This document shows, piece by piece, positions 17,319 through 25,645 of a stretch of DNA of 64,000 bases. Source of the DNA: JASHPR01 sp963833885. GTDB lineage: Bacteria > Actinomycetota > Actinomycetes > Streptosporangiales > Streptosporangiaceae. How positions within the stretch are numbered: position 1 is the first letter of the stretch; each line of letters begins with the position of its first letter. The stretch is taken from NCBI GenBank assembly GCA_963833885.1, contig CAWHZU010000005.1:1-64000 (forward strand), given 5' to 3'. The notes below the pieces were generated by a model. The model did not search any database, was not told the DNA's origin, and worked only from the letters and a program-made list of their open reading frames with translations. The position numbers and the translations under genes were made by a program.

Positions 17319-17459
17319 TTGTCACGTCTTGCACTGATCGTCGCGTCGCTCGCGGTCGGGGCGGTCCTGGCCGTCGGGGCCGCGTTCACCACCAGCGGCG
17401 TACTCAGCACCCCGCCGAACCCGCCGAACAAGCAGCTCTACAACTACGGCACCCCGTAA
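17319..17459 (+). CDS. DUF2613-like small secreted/membrane protein (Rv0236A-like)
   Basis: 46 residues. An MSRLALIVASLAVGAVL start forms one hydrophobic helix or signal sequence, followed by a short Pro/Asn-rich extracytoplasmic tail ending in NKQLYNYGTP. Length, start and helix resemble the DUF2613 family, whose mycobacterial member Rv0236A lies beside aftD. TTG at 17319 is chosen because AGAGGAGG ends about seven bases upstream and the family starts with MSR. It lies between the Rv0226c-like and DUF3068 genes. Its function is unknown; a role as a small partner of a membrane glycosyltransferase is speculation from context. Confidence 0.7.
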   Translation: MSRLALIVASLAVGAVLAVGAAFTTSGVLSTPPNPPNKQLYNYGTP

Positions 17460-17640
17460 CCCCAGTGACCCCGCGTGACCCTCGGGAGCGCGGTATGCTG
17501 CGTGGCGGCCAAGTAGAACACGTTACAGTTTTGTGTCCTTATGGATCGTGACGCCGAAGCTACTGACCAGTAAGCTGGCCGGAACTTGCGCGGGGCCTAA
17601 GCGCCGGGCCGAAGGTCTGGTGAACCATCCCGGAGGATCG

Positions 17641-18615
17641 ATGCGTCGTGTGCTCGGGCTTGTCCTGACCGGGCTTGGGGCCTTTTTCTTGGCGCTCGCC
17701 CTGCTGATGCGCTTCTACCTTCCGGGCCAGGTGATCAAGTTCCCGCTGAACGAGTACCTCGTGATCGCGGTCTCCGGGCACGACCTCAGCTACTTCAGCG
17801 CGAAGCAGCTCAAGGTGGTCACCGGGGTCAACGCCAAGGCCACGACCACGGTCGAGGGAGACGTGGCGGCTGGCTCGTCGTCGACCGCGGTGTGGAACTC
17901 GTTCACCGCCGTCGAGGACCTGACCAACAGCCAGCCCATCGAGTACGTGAACCAGCGCTCGGCCTTCAACCGGCGCACCGGTGAGATCGTCGACTGCTGC
18001 GGCGCGTTCGTGGCCATCTCGGACCAGCCCACGATCAAGGGGCACCAGTCCGGTCTGGCGTACGCCTGGCCGTTCAACAGCCAGAAGCAGACCTACCAGG
18101 TTTTCGACACCACCCTGGCCAAGCCGGAGCCGTTCCGGTACGACGGCACCGCGACCGTTGACGGGCTCTCGACCTACAAGTACGTCGAGCACATCGTCAA
18201 CAGGCAGTTCGGCACGGAGACGCTGCCCGGCCAGCTCGCGGGGTACCCCGGCCTGCCCGAGGTGACGCTGCCGGAGTACGTCACCGAGACGAACACGTTC
18301 TGGATAGACCCGGTCACCGGCCAGCCGGTCAACGTGGTCGAGAACCGCACGCTCGCGCTCGAGAACATCAGCGGCCAGACCAAGCTGATCCTCTACAAGG
18401 GCGTCCTGTCCGGAACGCCGCAGAACGTAAAAACCAACGTGGGGATCGCCAATTCCGCGCACTTTAAGATCAGCCTCGTCGACTTCATCGGACCGCTCGT
18501 CGGCCTGATCCTCGGCGTGGTGCTGCTCGTCGTCGGGGTCGCCCTGATTCTCGGCAAGCGGGACACCGAGGAATTCGCCTACGAGAGCGACGAACCGGTT
18601 GGCTCCACGACCTGA
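17641..18615 (+). CDS. DUF3068 / PorA-family membrane protein (Rv0227c-like)
   Basis: 324 residues. One N-terminal helix (VLGLVLTGLGAFFLALALLM), a large extracytoplasmic domain of about 260 residues, and one C-terminal helix (GPLVGLILGVVLLVVGVALIL) before a short acidic cytoplasmic tail. This two-anchor layout and the RFYLPGQVIKFPLNEY segment after helix 1 match the DUF3068 family. Members are annotated as porin PorA-like, but no porin activity is demonstrated for most. A CC pair lies in the ectodomain (EIVDCCGAF). ATG 17641 follows GGAGG at seven bases. It completes the Rv0224c-Rv0227c-like gene set. Confidence 0.82.
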   Translation: MRRVLGLVLTGLGAFFLALALLMRFYLPGQVIKFPLNEYLVIAVSGHDLSYFSAKQLKVVTGVNAKATTTVEGDVAAGSSSTAVWNSFTAVEDLTNSQPIEYVNQRSAFNRRTGEIVDCCGAFVAISDQPTIKGHQSGLAYAWPFNSQKQTYQVFDTTLAKPEPFRYDGTATVDGLSTYKYVEHIVNRQFGTETLPGQLAGYPGLPEVTLPEYVTETNTFWIDPVTGQPVNVVENRTLALENISGQTKLILYKGVLSGTPQNVKTNVGIANSAHFKISLVDFIGPLVGLILGVVLLVVGVALILGKRDTEEFAYESDEPVGSTT

Positions 18616-18635
18616 GTCCCGGGTCGGCCGGGACT
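18615..18635 (+). terminator. Hairpin after the DUF3068 gene
   Basis: AGTCCCGG (18615-18622) and CCGGGACT (18628-18635) form an 8-bp perfect stem with a 5-base loop directly at the stop codon. No T-run follows, as is common in GC-rich actinobacterial terminators. It may end or attenuate transcription before the acyl-CoA synthetase gene. Confidence 0.5.
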
Positions 18636-18664
18636 GCGGCGCCTGACCTGGGAGGTGCGCGAAG

Positions 18665-20212
18665 GTGGCACTCGGATTCTGGGCCCGCGCCCAGGAGAAC
18701 CCGGACTGGATCGCCGTTGTCGATCCGGACGGCACCGAGCATCGTGCGGGTGACCTGCTCGCCCGCGCGAATCAGCTCACCCACGCGCTGCGGGACATCG
18801 GCCTCGAGGCGGGCGACGGCATCGCGTCGGTGCTGCCGAACGGCGCCGCCGCCGTCGAGCTGTACCTGGCGGCGCTGCAGGGCGGCTGGTACCTCACGCC
18901 CCTGAACTGGCACTTCACCGCGCCGGAGCTCGCCTACATCGTGAAGGACAGCGAGGCGAAGGCGATGTTCGTGCACGAGCGGTTCGCCGCCTTGGGCGCG
19001 GCCACCGCCGACGAGGCGGGGATGCCCGCGACCGCGCGGTTCGGCTACGGCGACGTGCCCGGGTTCATGCCGGTGGCGGCGCTGCGCTCCGGGCAGCCGG
19101 AGACCATGCCCGCCGACCGGACGGCGGGCGCCACCATGCACTACACCTCGGGGACCACGGGCAGGCCCAAGGGCGTCCGGCGGCCGCTGTCCGGCCTCGA
19201 CCCCGACGTGGCGGCGGAACTCGGCACCGGGCTGCTGCAGTTCTTCGGCATCACCCCCGGGCAGCCGAACGCGCACCTGGTCAGCTCGCCGAACTACCAC
19301 ACAGCCGTGACCATATTCGGCGGCAGCGCGCTGCACATGGGGCACACCCTGGTCTGCTTGGACGCCTGGGACTCCGAGCAGGCCCTGGCGCTCGTCGAGC
19401 GGTACCGGGTCACCAACACGCACATGGTCCCGACGCACTTCAAGCGGATGCTGTCGCTGCCCGACGAGACCAAGAGCTCCTATGACCTGTCCTCGATGAA
19501 GTGGCTCATCCACGCGGCGGCCCCGTGCCCGATCGGGATCAAGCAGGCGATGCTCGACTGGTGGGGCCCGTGCGTCTGGGAGTACTACGCGGCCACCGAG
19601 GGCGGCGGCACGATCGCCTCGCCCGACGACTGGAAGACCCGGCCGGGCACCGTCGGCAGCGCGTGGCCGATCAGCGAGATCATGATCGCGGACGAGAACG
19701 GCGCGGACTGCCCGCCGGGCACCCCGGGCACCATCTACATGAAGATGGGGCTGTCCGACTTCGCGTACAAGGACGACCCGGAGAAGACGGCCGCGAACCG
19801 GCTGCGGGGCTTCTTCACCGTCGGCGACATCGGCTATCTCGACGACGGCGGTTACCTGTTCCTGTGCGACCGGAAGTCCGACATGATCATCTCTGGCGGC
19901 ACGAACATCTACCCGGCGGAGGTCGAGGCCGAGATCATCATGCATCCCAAGGTCGCCGACGTCGCGGTGTTCGGCATCCCGGACGAGGACTGGGGCGAGC
20001 AGATCAAGGCCGTCGTGCAGCCGGCCGCGGGCGCCACCGCCGGCGATGAGCTCGCCGCGGAGATCCTGGCCTCGCTCGACGGCCGGCTGGCCAGGATGAA
20101 GTGGCCGAAGAGCATCGACTTCGTCGAAGAACTGCCCCGCGACCCCAACGGCAAGCTGCTCAAGCGCCGCCTCCGCGACCCCTACTGGCAGGACCGCACA
20201 ACCTCGATATAG
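18665..20212 (+). CDS. Acyl-CoA synthetase (AMP-forming, FadD-like)
   Basis: 515 residues of the adenylate-forming superfamily: carboxylate plus ATP to acyl-AMP, then the CoA thioester. Core motifs are intact: A3 YTSGTTGRPKG at about residue 160, A5 YYAATEGG near 310, A8 FFTVGDIGYLDDGGYLFLCDRKSD near 380, and the catalytic Lys in A10 (PNGKLLKRRL) near 495. The chain-length preference cannot be read. GTG 18665 follows GGGAGG. In this setting it may supply acyl-CoA to the HHxxxDG acyltransferase 11 kb away, or serve general fatty-acid activation. It is separated from DUF3068 by a hairpin. Confidence 0.88.
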   Translation: MALGFWARAQENPDWIAVVDPDGTEHRAGDLLARANQLTHALRDIGLEAGDGIASVLPNGAAAVELYLAALQGGWYLTPLNWHFTAPELAYIVKDSEAKAMFVHERFAALGAATADEAGMPATARFGYGDVPGFMPVAALRSGQPETMPADRTAGATMHYTSGTTGRPKGVRRPLSGLDPDVAAELGTGLLQFFGITPGQPNAHLVSSPNYHTAVTIFGGSALHMGHTLVCLDAWDSEQALALVERYRVTNTHMVPTHFKRMLSLPDETKSSYDLSSMKWLIHAAAPCPIGIKQAMLDWWGPCVWEYYAATEGGGTIASPDDWKTRPGTVGSAWPISEIMIADENGADCPPGTPGTIYMKMGLSDFAYKDDPEKTAANRLRGFFTVGDIGYLDDGGYLFLCDRKSDMIISGGTNIYPAEVEAEIIMHPKVADVAVFGIPDEDWGEQIKAVVQPAAGATAGDELAAEILASLDGRLARMKWPKSIDFVEELPRDPNGKLLKRRLRDPYWQDRTTSI

Positions 20213-20230
20213 CGCCTGGAACGTTACGCT

Positions 20231-20249
20231 CCGGCGCGGGTCGCGCCGG
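20231..20249 (+). terminator. Hairpin after the acyl-CoA synthetase gene
   Basis: CCGGCGCG (20231-20238) and CGCGCCGG (20242-20249) form a perfect 8-bp GC stem with a 3-base loop, 18 bp after the stop. There is no T-run. It is a likely transcription end between convergent genes. Confidence 0.5.
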
Positions 20250-20405
20250 CCCCCGGCGCTTTGGTCTCGTGGCCGCCCACGCTCGGGCGCTGATCCCCCC
20301 GCCCACCTCTCCTTCCTGCTTCACCGGCGCTTTGGTCTCGTGGCGGCCCACGTCCCGGCGCTCATCGCGCCAGCCCCCGGCGCTTCGGTGCCGTGGCCGC
20401 CCACG
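20243..20405. repeat. Three imperfect direct copies of the CPBP gene 3' end
   Basis: A 39-bp unit at 20367-20405, the last coding bases of the protease gene, recurs at 20243-20281 with four mismatches and, shortened, at 20324-20352. Shared core: GGCGCTTTGGTCTCGTGG. The two outer copies lie in the convergent intergenic gap. They look like local tandem duplication of a gene end followed by drift. Confidence 0.7.
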
Positions 20406-21111
20406 CCGCGGCAAGGCCGCCGCAGTTGATGGCGATGTGCAGTGCCACCGGAGCGGCGAGACGGCCGGAACGCGCCCGCAGCCAGGACAGCGCCGCGCCG
20501 CCCGCGGCGGTCACCGCGACGCCGGCGGCCACGCCCGTAACCGCCTGGCGCCGGCCGTCGGCCAGGCCGTTGACGCGCAGCGCCCCGGCGGTGGGGCGGA
20601 TGTGCCACAGGCCGAACACGCCGCTGGTCACGGCGATCGCGGCGGGCTCGGACATGACCCGCCGCAGCATTGCCTGCAGCACCCCGCGGAAGGCGATCTC
20701 CTCCCACGCCGCGGTGCCGACCGGGATCCGGATCAGGGTCTGGTAGGCGACACCGCGCCCGTCCAGGCCGCTGATCCGCTTGTCGTCAAGGACCGGGCGC
20801 GCGGACGGCACTGCGGCGGCCGCCAGCCACCCCGCGGCCGTGGCCGCGGCCAGCAGCGACCCGAGCCGCCCGGGCAGCCACCGGCCCCGCCCGAGCCCGA
20901 GGTCCTCGGCGGTCAGCCCGCTGGCCGCGGCAACCGCCAGCGACGCGACAGCCGCGCTGGCATTGACCGGCGTGTACCAGCGGCTGTGCCAGCCTTGCGC
21001 GCCGATCACGTTGTTGTAGACGACTAGGGCGGCCCCGTACGCCACGGCAACCCGCTGGTCTCTCCGGGTCGCCGGGCGTGCCGGCCGGGACGGCCTGACG
21101 TGACCCCGCAT
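20362..21111 (-). CDS. CPBP-family intramembrane metalloprotease
   Basis: 249 residues with about six to seven helices. The abortive-infection/CAAX-protease signature is present: EEIAFRG near residue 138 (paired catalytic Glu, Arg), FGLWH near residue 165, and APVALHIAINC near residue 226 supplying the further His and Asn. The family cleaves within the membrane or acts on prenylated proteins and peptides; bacterial substrates are mostly unknown. The N-terminus is Arg/Pro-rich, and a start inside it is possible. The last 13 codons are duplicated downstream. It stands alone between a convergent ligase gene and a two-component operon on its own strand. Confidence 0.8.
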   Translation of the reverse strand: MRGHVRPSRPARPATRRDQRVAVAYGAALVVYNNVIGAQGWHSRWYTPVNASAAVASLAVAAASGLTAEDLGLGRGRWLPGRLGSLLAAATAAGWLAAAAVPSARPVLDDKRISGLDGRGVAYQTLIRIPVGTAAWEEIAFRGVLQAMLRRVMSEPAAIAVTSGVFGLWHIRPTAGALRVNGLADGRRQAVTGVAAGVAVTAAGGAALSWLRARSGRLAAPVALHIAINCGGLAAAWAATAPKRRGLAR

Positions 21112-21118
21112 CGCGGCG

Positions 21119-21835
21119 TCAGCCTCCGGGGCGCACGAGGCCGGATTCGTAGGCCAGGACCGCGGCCTGGGTCCGGTCCCTCAGCCCCAGTTTCATCAGG
21201 ATGCGGCTGACATGGGTCTTCACGGTCTGCTCGGCCACGATCAGGTGCCCGGCGATCTCGGCGTTGGACAGGCCGCGGGCCACCAGGGTGAGCACCTCGG
21301 ATTCCCGCTCGGTGAGCTCCTCGAGCGTGCGGCTGGGGCCACGGGGCGCCCCCATCCGGGCGAACTCGGCGATGAGACGCTTGGTCACCCCCGGCGCGAG
21401 CATGGCGTCGCCGGCCGCCACCAGCCGCACCGCGGCGGCCAGCTCGCCCGCGGAGGCGTCCTTGAGCAGGAACCCGCTCGCGCCCGAGCGCAGCGCCTCG
21501 TAGACGTAGTCGTCGAGGTCGAAGGTGGTCAGCACGAGGACCTTGGGCGGGCGGGGCATGGCGGTGATCTCGCGGGTGGCCTGCAGCCCGTCGAGCACCG
21601 GCATACGGACGTCCATGAGGATGACGTCCGGGTGCAGCGCGGCGGCCTGCGCGATGGCCTCCCGGCCGTTCACGGCCTCGCCGACGACCTCGATGTCTGC
21701 CTGGGCGTTGAGCAGCACGGAAAAGCCCGACCGCACCATTCCCTGGTCATCGGCTATCACCACGCGAATCGTCACGCCGCCCAGGGGCAGCGCGGGAGGG
21801 ATTGGAGGGTCATCCCCCCCGGGCTGCACGGTCAC
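21119..21835 (-). CDS. NarL/FixJ-family response regulator
   Basis: 238 residues. An 18-residue leader precedes the receiver domain (IRVVIADDQGMVRSG, phospho-acceptor Asp in DVILMDVRMP near residue 75, Lys in GFLLKDAS near 125) and a C-terminal LuxR HTH (LTERESEVLTLVARGLSNAEIAGHL, residues ~170-195). GTG 21835 follows GAGGAGG at six bases and overlaps the kinase TGA as GTGA, so expression is coupled to the sensor gene. A shorter start at 21775 would remove the leader. Targets are unknown. It belongs to the actinobacterial DesR/LiaR-like group by layout. Confidence 0.9.
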   Translation of the reverse strand: MTVQPGGDDPPIPPALPLGGVTIRVVIADDQGMVRSGFSVLLNAQADIEVVGEAVNGREAIAQAAALHPDVILMDVRMPVLDGLQATREITAMPRPPKVLVLTTFDLDDYVYEALRSGASGFLLKDASAGELAAAVRLVAAGDAMLAPGVTKRLIAEFARMGAPRGPSRTLEELTERESEVLTLVARGLSNAEIAGHLIVAEQTVKTHVSRILMKLGLRDRTQAAVLAYESGLVRPGG

Positions 21836-23133
21836 GGCGCCTCCTCACCGGCGCCGTCGCCGAGCGGCAGCGCGGCGGTCACCAGGAACTCCTGGTCGGG
21901 CGTGAGGCCGGTCCGAAGGCTTCCCCCCAGCATGGTGGCGCGCTCACGCATCCCGATGATGCCATGCCCGCCGCCGTTTCCGAGCCCCGCCGCAGCCGGC
22001 TGCTCGCCGTTCTTGAGCGGGGCAGCGGCGCCGGCATCATTGCGGACCTCTATCACCAGGGCCGCCTCTCCGTAGTACAGCTTCAGCTGGACCGCCGATC
22101 CCGGTGCGTGCCGGATCGCGTTGCTCAGCGCCTCCTGGACGATCCGGTAGGCGGACAGATTGACGCCGTCCGGGAGCGGCCGGGGCGTGCCGCTGATCTC
22201 GCGGGTGACCGTCACCCCGCCGGTGCGCGCCGACTCCAGCAGCTCGTCCAGGTCTTCGAGCCCCGGCTGCGGTGCGACGTCCGTCCGGTCGCTGCGCAGC
22301 ACGCCCAGCACCCGGCGCAGCTCGTTCAGGCCACTCAGCGCGCTGGCGCGGATCTCAGCGAAACTCTCCACCAGCTCCGGCGGGGGATCGGCGGATCTGT
22401 ACGGCGCGGCCTCGGCCTGGATCGCGATCACCGACATGTGGTGGGCGACGACGTCGTGCAGCTCGCGGGCGATGCGCTGGCGCTCTTCGAGCAGCGCCCG
22501 CTCTCCTTCGTGGCGCCGCTCGACGACCGCGAGCTGCTCCCGGCTGCCGCGGCGCGAGCGCACGATGACCCCAGCGGCTATCGGGATGGCGCCGAGGAAG
22601 ACGGCGGTCACGGTGGATCGCGGGTCGACGATCGCCGCACCGAACACCGTGACCAGGCCCGTGGTGATAACCACCCATGTTTTGCAGCGGAGGGCGACCG
22701 GATACAGGCAGAGCAGGTAGACGACGACCCCGGGATTGACGTACGTGGAATTGGAAATCGAGTGCGGCGGGATGGCCGTTGCGACCCAGAACATGGCGAC
22801 GGTGGAGAAGGTCCAGGCGGTGAGTGGCAGCCGAGTCCGCAGCAGCAGCGGGGCGCAGAGCACCGCCGAGGCCAGCACGATGAGCCCGACGCTGTGCGGG
22901 CTGTGGTGCGCCTTGTTGTCGTTCCCGAGCATGCTGTTCGCGATCGCGAACAGGATCAGCGCGGCGGCCGTGTCGGCGAGAAAGACGAGATCCCATCCCC
23001 GGAATCGGAGCCGTCGTGCGCGGGGTGTGGGCGGCTCGGTGACCCCAGCCGCGATCACGGCCTGGACACGGCCGGCCAGAACCGGGACGCGGCTCGCCAG
23101 GGTCGAGACGCGCCGCGCCAGGGCTGGGGACAT
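21832..23133 (-). CDS. Sensor histidine kinase (HisKA_3 type)
   Basis: 433 residues. About five to six N-terminal helices (residues ~40-190) have short loops and no large sensor domain. A HisKA_3 dimerisation helix carries the phosphorylated His in RIARELHDVVAHHMS near residue 245, and a HATPase domain has YRIVQEALSNAIRHAPG (N-box) and GHGIIGMRERATMLGG (G-box). Such intramembrane-sensing kinases often respond to membrane stress or lipid state. ATG 23133 gives the family start; longer frames lack support. It pairs with the overlapping response regulator and is divergent from a secreted hydrolase gene. Confidence 0.9.
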   Translation of the reverse strand: MSPALARRVSTLASRVPVLAGRVQAVIAAGVTEPPTPRARRLRFRGWDLVFLADTAAALILFAIANSMLGNDNKAHHSPHSVGLIVLASAVLCAPLLLRTRLPLTAWTFSTVAMFWVATAIPPHSISNSTYVNPGVVVYLLCLYPVALRCKTWVVITTGLVTVFGAAIVDPRSTVTAVFLGAIPIAAGVIVRSRRGSREQLAVVERRHEGERALLEERQRIARELHDVVAHHMSVIAIQAEAAPYRSADPPPELVESFAEIRASALSGLNELRRVLGVLRSDRTDVAPQPGLEDLDELLESARTGGVTVTREISGTPRPLPDGVNLSAYRIVQEALSNAIRHAPGSAVQLKLYYGEAALVIEVRNDAGAAAPLKNGEQPAAAGLGNGGGHGIIGMRERATMLGGSLRTGLTPDQEFLVTAALPLGDGAGEEAP

Positions 23134-23375
23134 GCACCCAGCGTAGGGCGGCGCTACCGGAATTTCGTGCCCCCGAAGAGCCATCTGCGGAGTCGTACCT
23201 GAGTAGGGGGTGGCGCAGGACATACGCCGGGCGGTGCGCTGGCAGCCCGTTCCGGCTCACCCTCCCGATACTCGCGGGGCAGGCCGACAGTCCGCTCCGC
23301 AGCGTGACGCCGACCACAGGTGCGCGTCCATAGCGTCCTGGCCAGCACTCAGCTGGACAGAAAGGACGCCCTCTG

Positions 23376-24308
23376 ATGAGAATCCGCCGCACCATCGCCA
23401 TCGCAGCAGTCGCCGCCGCGGCTGTTACCGGGACGACGGCCGCCACCTTGCCCAGCGCCCAGGTCGGCCGGTCCCAGCCGCTCCCCGCCCTGACCGCCCA
23501 GGCTCTGGCCACCCGCTACGCGACCGACTCCCACATGATCAGCCGGGCCGCGCTCGCGGCCTCGCGCACCGGTGACCAGGGCCTTGCTCGCTCGCTCGAT
23601 GCCTTGCGCGGCGGGCACTTCATCGGCTTCAATCCAGCCGGACAGGGCCTGGCCGTCGAGGTGTTCGGCAACCTGGCCCAGGCCAAGCGCGTGGTCATCC
23701 TCGTGCCCGGCTCCGACACAACCCTGACCACGTTCGACTCCCGGGGCACGGCATCACCCGGCGGCGCGGCCCGGTCCCTCGCCGCACAGGTGCGCAAGCT
23801 GGACCCCGGCGCTCGCCTGGCGATCATCGCCTGGCTCGGCTATGCCGACCCAGCCACGCTCAGCCCGGCCGTGCTGACGTCCGGCGACGCCGGGCAGGGT
23901 GCGGCCGCCTTGCGGCCGTTTGTGGACGACCTGGTCCGGCACGGCCGTCAGGTCGCGCTGATCTGCCACAGCTACGGGTCGGTGGTGTGCGGCCTGGCCG
24001 CGCCGCACCTGCCGGTCACCGACATCGCGGTGGTCGGGAGCCCGGGCATGGACGCCTCGTCCGTGAGGGCGCTGCACACCACCGCCCGGGTGTGGGCCGG
24101 CCGGGGTGCCAGCGACTGGATCCGCGACGTCCCGCATGCCCACTTTCTCGGGCTCGGCTTCGGGCAGGACCCGATGGCTCCCGCGTTCGGCGCGCGGCTG
24201 TTCGCCGCCGGCCCCGGCGGTCACAGCGGCTACTTCGTGCCGGGCAGCATCGCCCTGCGCAACCTCGCCTACATCGCGCTCGGCGACCCGGCGGGAGTGG
24301 CCCGATGA
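23376..24308 (+). CDS. Secreted alpha/beta hydrolase, DUF1023-like
   Basis: 310 residues. An Arg-rich n-region and Ala-rich hydrophobic stretch (residues 1-28) act as a signal peptide. The hydrolase core has VVILVPGSDTTLTTFD as the oxyanion strand region near 108, LAIIAWLGYADPAT (a segment typical of actinobacterial DUF1023), and the nucleophile elbow CHSYGS near residue 197-202. A late GGHSGYF supplies the likely catalytic His. The substrate is unknown, possibly a lipid or ester outside the cell. Its stop overlaps the start of the membrane acyltransferase gene, suggesting joint action on one surface molecule. Confidence 0.82.
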   Translation: MRIRRTIAIAAVAAAAVTGTTAATLPSAQVGRSQPLPALTAQALATRYATDSHMISRAALAASRTGDQGLARSLDALRGGHFIGFNPAGQGLAVEVFGNLAQAKRVVILVPGSDTTLTTFDSRGTASPGGAARSLAAQVRKLDPGARLAIIAWLGYADPATLSPAVLTSGDAGQGAAALRPFVDDLVRHGRQVALICHSYGSVVCGLAAPHLPVTDIAVVGSPGMDASSVRALHTTARVWAGRGASDWIRDVPHAHFLGLGFGQDPMAPAFGARLFAAGPGGHSGYFVPGSIALRNLAYIALGDPAGVAR

Positions 24309-25645
24309 CTCCGGCTCCGGCAACTAAGATCCGCGCGTTGGCCGCCCGGGTCGACGCGGCCACCCCGGCGCACCGGGACCGCACTGTGGACGCGCTCCGG
24401 GCACTGGCTATCTGCGGCGTCATCCTGGGCCACTGGCTGGTCACCGCGCTGGTGCTGACTCCCGGCGGCACGCTGCGCGACGCGAGCCCGCTGGCGTCCA
24501 TTCCGGCCCTGACCCCGGCTTCCTGGATCTTCCAGACCCTGGCCGTCTTCTTCTGCGTCGGCGGATACGCGTCCGCTCGCAGCTACCGTGGCGGATACCT
24601 CGCCTGGCTGCGCCAGCGCCTGATCCGGCTGTCCCGCCCCGTGGCGGCGCTGGCCGCGGTCTGGGTGCTGCTCGGCAGCGGCATGTGGCTGGCCGGGGTT
24701 TCCGGCTCGACCCTCCACACCGTGCTCACGCTTGTGCTGGATCCGCTGTGGTTCCTCGGCGTGTATGCGGGGCTCACCGCATTGACCCCGGTGGCGGTGA
24801 CGCTGGTCCGCCGGCTCGGCGCGGCCGCGGCGCTGATCCCGCTGGCGGTCGTGGCCGCCGTCGACGCGGTGCGGCTGGGCCTCGGCGGGCCGTCGTGGGT
24901 CGGCTGGATCAACGTGGTGGCAGGCTGGCTGGTCCCGTACCTGCTTGGCATCGCCTGGGCCCGGGGTGCGTTCGCCAGCCGAAAGCTCCCGGCCCTGATG
25001 CTGGCTGGCGGCGTCGCCGCCACGATCGCCCTGATCGTGTGGGCCGGCTACCCGGCCAGCATGGTCGGGGTCAACGGAGCGCGGATCTCGAACCTGAACC
25101 CGCCATCCTTGGCCGTGGTCACGTTCGGCATCGCCCAGGTCGGCCTCGCGCTGCTGCTGCGGGGCCCGCTGGCCCGGCTCATGCGCAGGCCCGTCGCGTG
25201 GGCGGCGGTGGCGATGGCCAACCTGTCCGCCATGACGCTGTTCCTCTGGCACCAGACCGCGTTCCTCGCGGTCACCGCCGCCGGACTGCTCGTGGGCCGC
25301 TTGCCCGGCCTGCACACCGCGCCCACCAGCGCCGTGTGGGTGGCGGAGCGCATCGCCTGGCTCCCGGTCTTTGCCATGGCGCTGGCCGTCCTAGTGACGG
25401 TTTTCCGCCGCGCGGAGCGGGCGCCACGCCAGCAGGATCGGGCGCCACGCCAGCAGGATCGGGCGCCACGCCAGCAGGATCGGGCACCGCGCCAGCAGGA
25501 TCGGGCACCGCGCGAGCAGGATCAGGCGTCCCGGCACCTCCGGCGCGCCAGCCGGCGTCAGGCCACGAGGGAACCGGCCTCGGCCGCCGCGGCGAGCACG
25601 TCGATCAGGCGCGAGGTGGCTGGCGGGTCGGGTGGCTCGCCGTAG
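24305..25645 (+). CDS. Membrane acyltransferase (acyltransferase_3 family)
   Basis: 446 residues, about ten helices. The family opening is DRTVDALRALAICGVILGHW near residue 25, with the catalytic His, and later TLFLWHQTAFLAV near residue 315. Members O-acylate exported sugars, lipids or peptidoglycan using cytosolic acyl donors. After the last helix the cytoplasmic tail is a run of five RAPRQQD-like heptads (21-bp DNA repeats 25421-25525) and an Arg/Ala/Ser-rich end that overlaps the convergent LysR gene by 88 bp. ATGA overlap with the hydrolase gene at 24305. The tail is unusual and may be recent repeat expansion. Confidence 0.85.
   Translation: MTPAPATKIRALAARVDAATPAHRDRTVDALRALAICGVILGHWLVTALVLTPGGTLRDASPLASIPALTPASWIFQTLAVFFCVGGYASARSYRGGYLAWLRQRLIRLSRPVAALAAVWVLLGSGMWLAGVSGSTLHTVLTLVLDPLWFLGVYAGLTALTPVAVTLVRRLGAAAALIPLAVVAAVDAVRLGLGGPSWVGWINVVAGWLVPYLLGIAWARGAFASRKLPALMLAGGVAATIALIVWAGYPASMVGVNGARISNLNPPSLAVVTFGIAQVGLALLLRGPLARLMRRPVAWAAVAMANLSAMTLFLWHQTAFLAVTAAGLLVGRLPGLHTAPTSAVWVAERIAWLPVFAMALAVLVTVFRRAERAPRQQDRAPRQQDRAPRQQDRAPRQQDRAPREQDQASRHLRRASRRQATREPASAAAASTSIRREVAGGSGGSP
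25421..25525 (+). repeat. Five 21-bp tandem repeats encoding RAPRQQD heptads
   Basis: The units 25421-25441, 25442-25462, 25463-25483, 25484-25504 and 25505-25525 are nearly identical (consensus GCGCCACGCCAGCAGGATCG plus one G), with the last two changed at few bases. They lie in the cytoplasmic tail of the acyltransferase and keep frame. Confidence 0.92.

Noticed and set aside
15992..17431. Minus-strand open frame opposite the Rv0226c-like gene
   Set aside because: Repetitive Arg/Gly/Gln composition without family resemblance; a shadow of the plus-strand gene.
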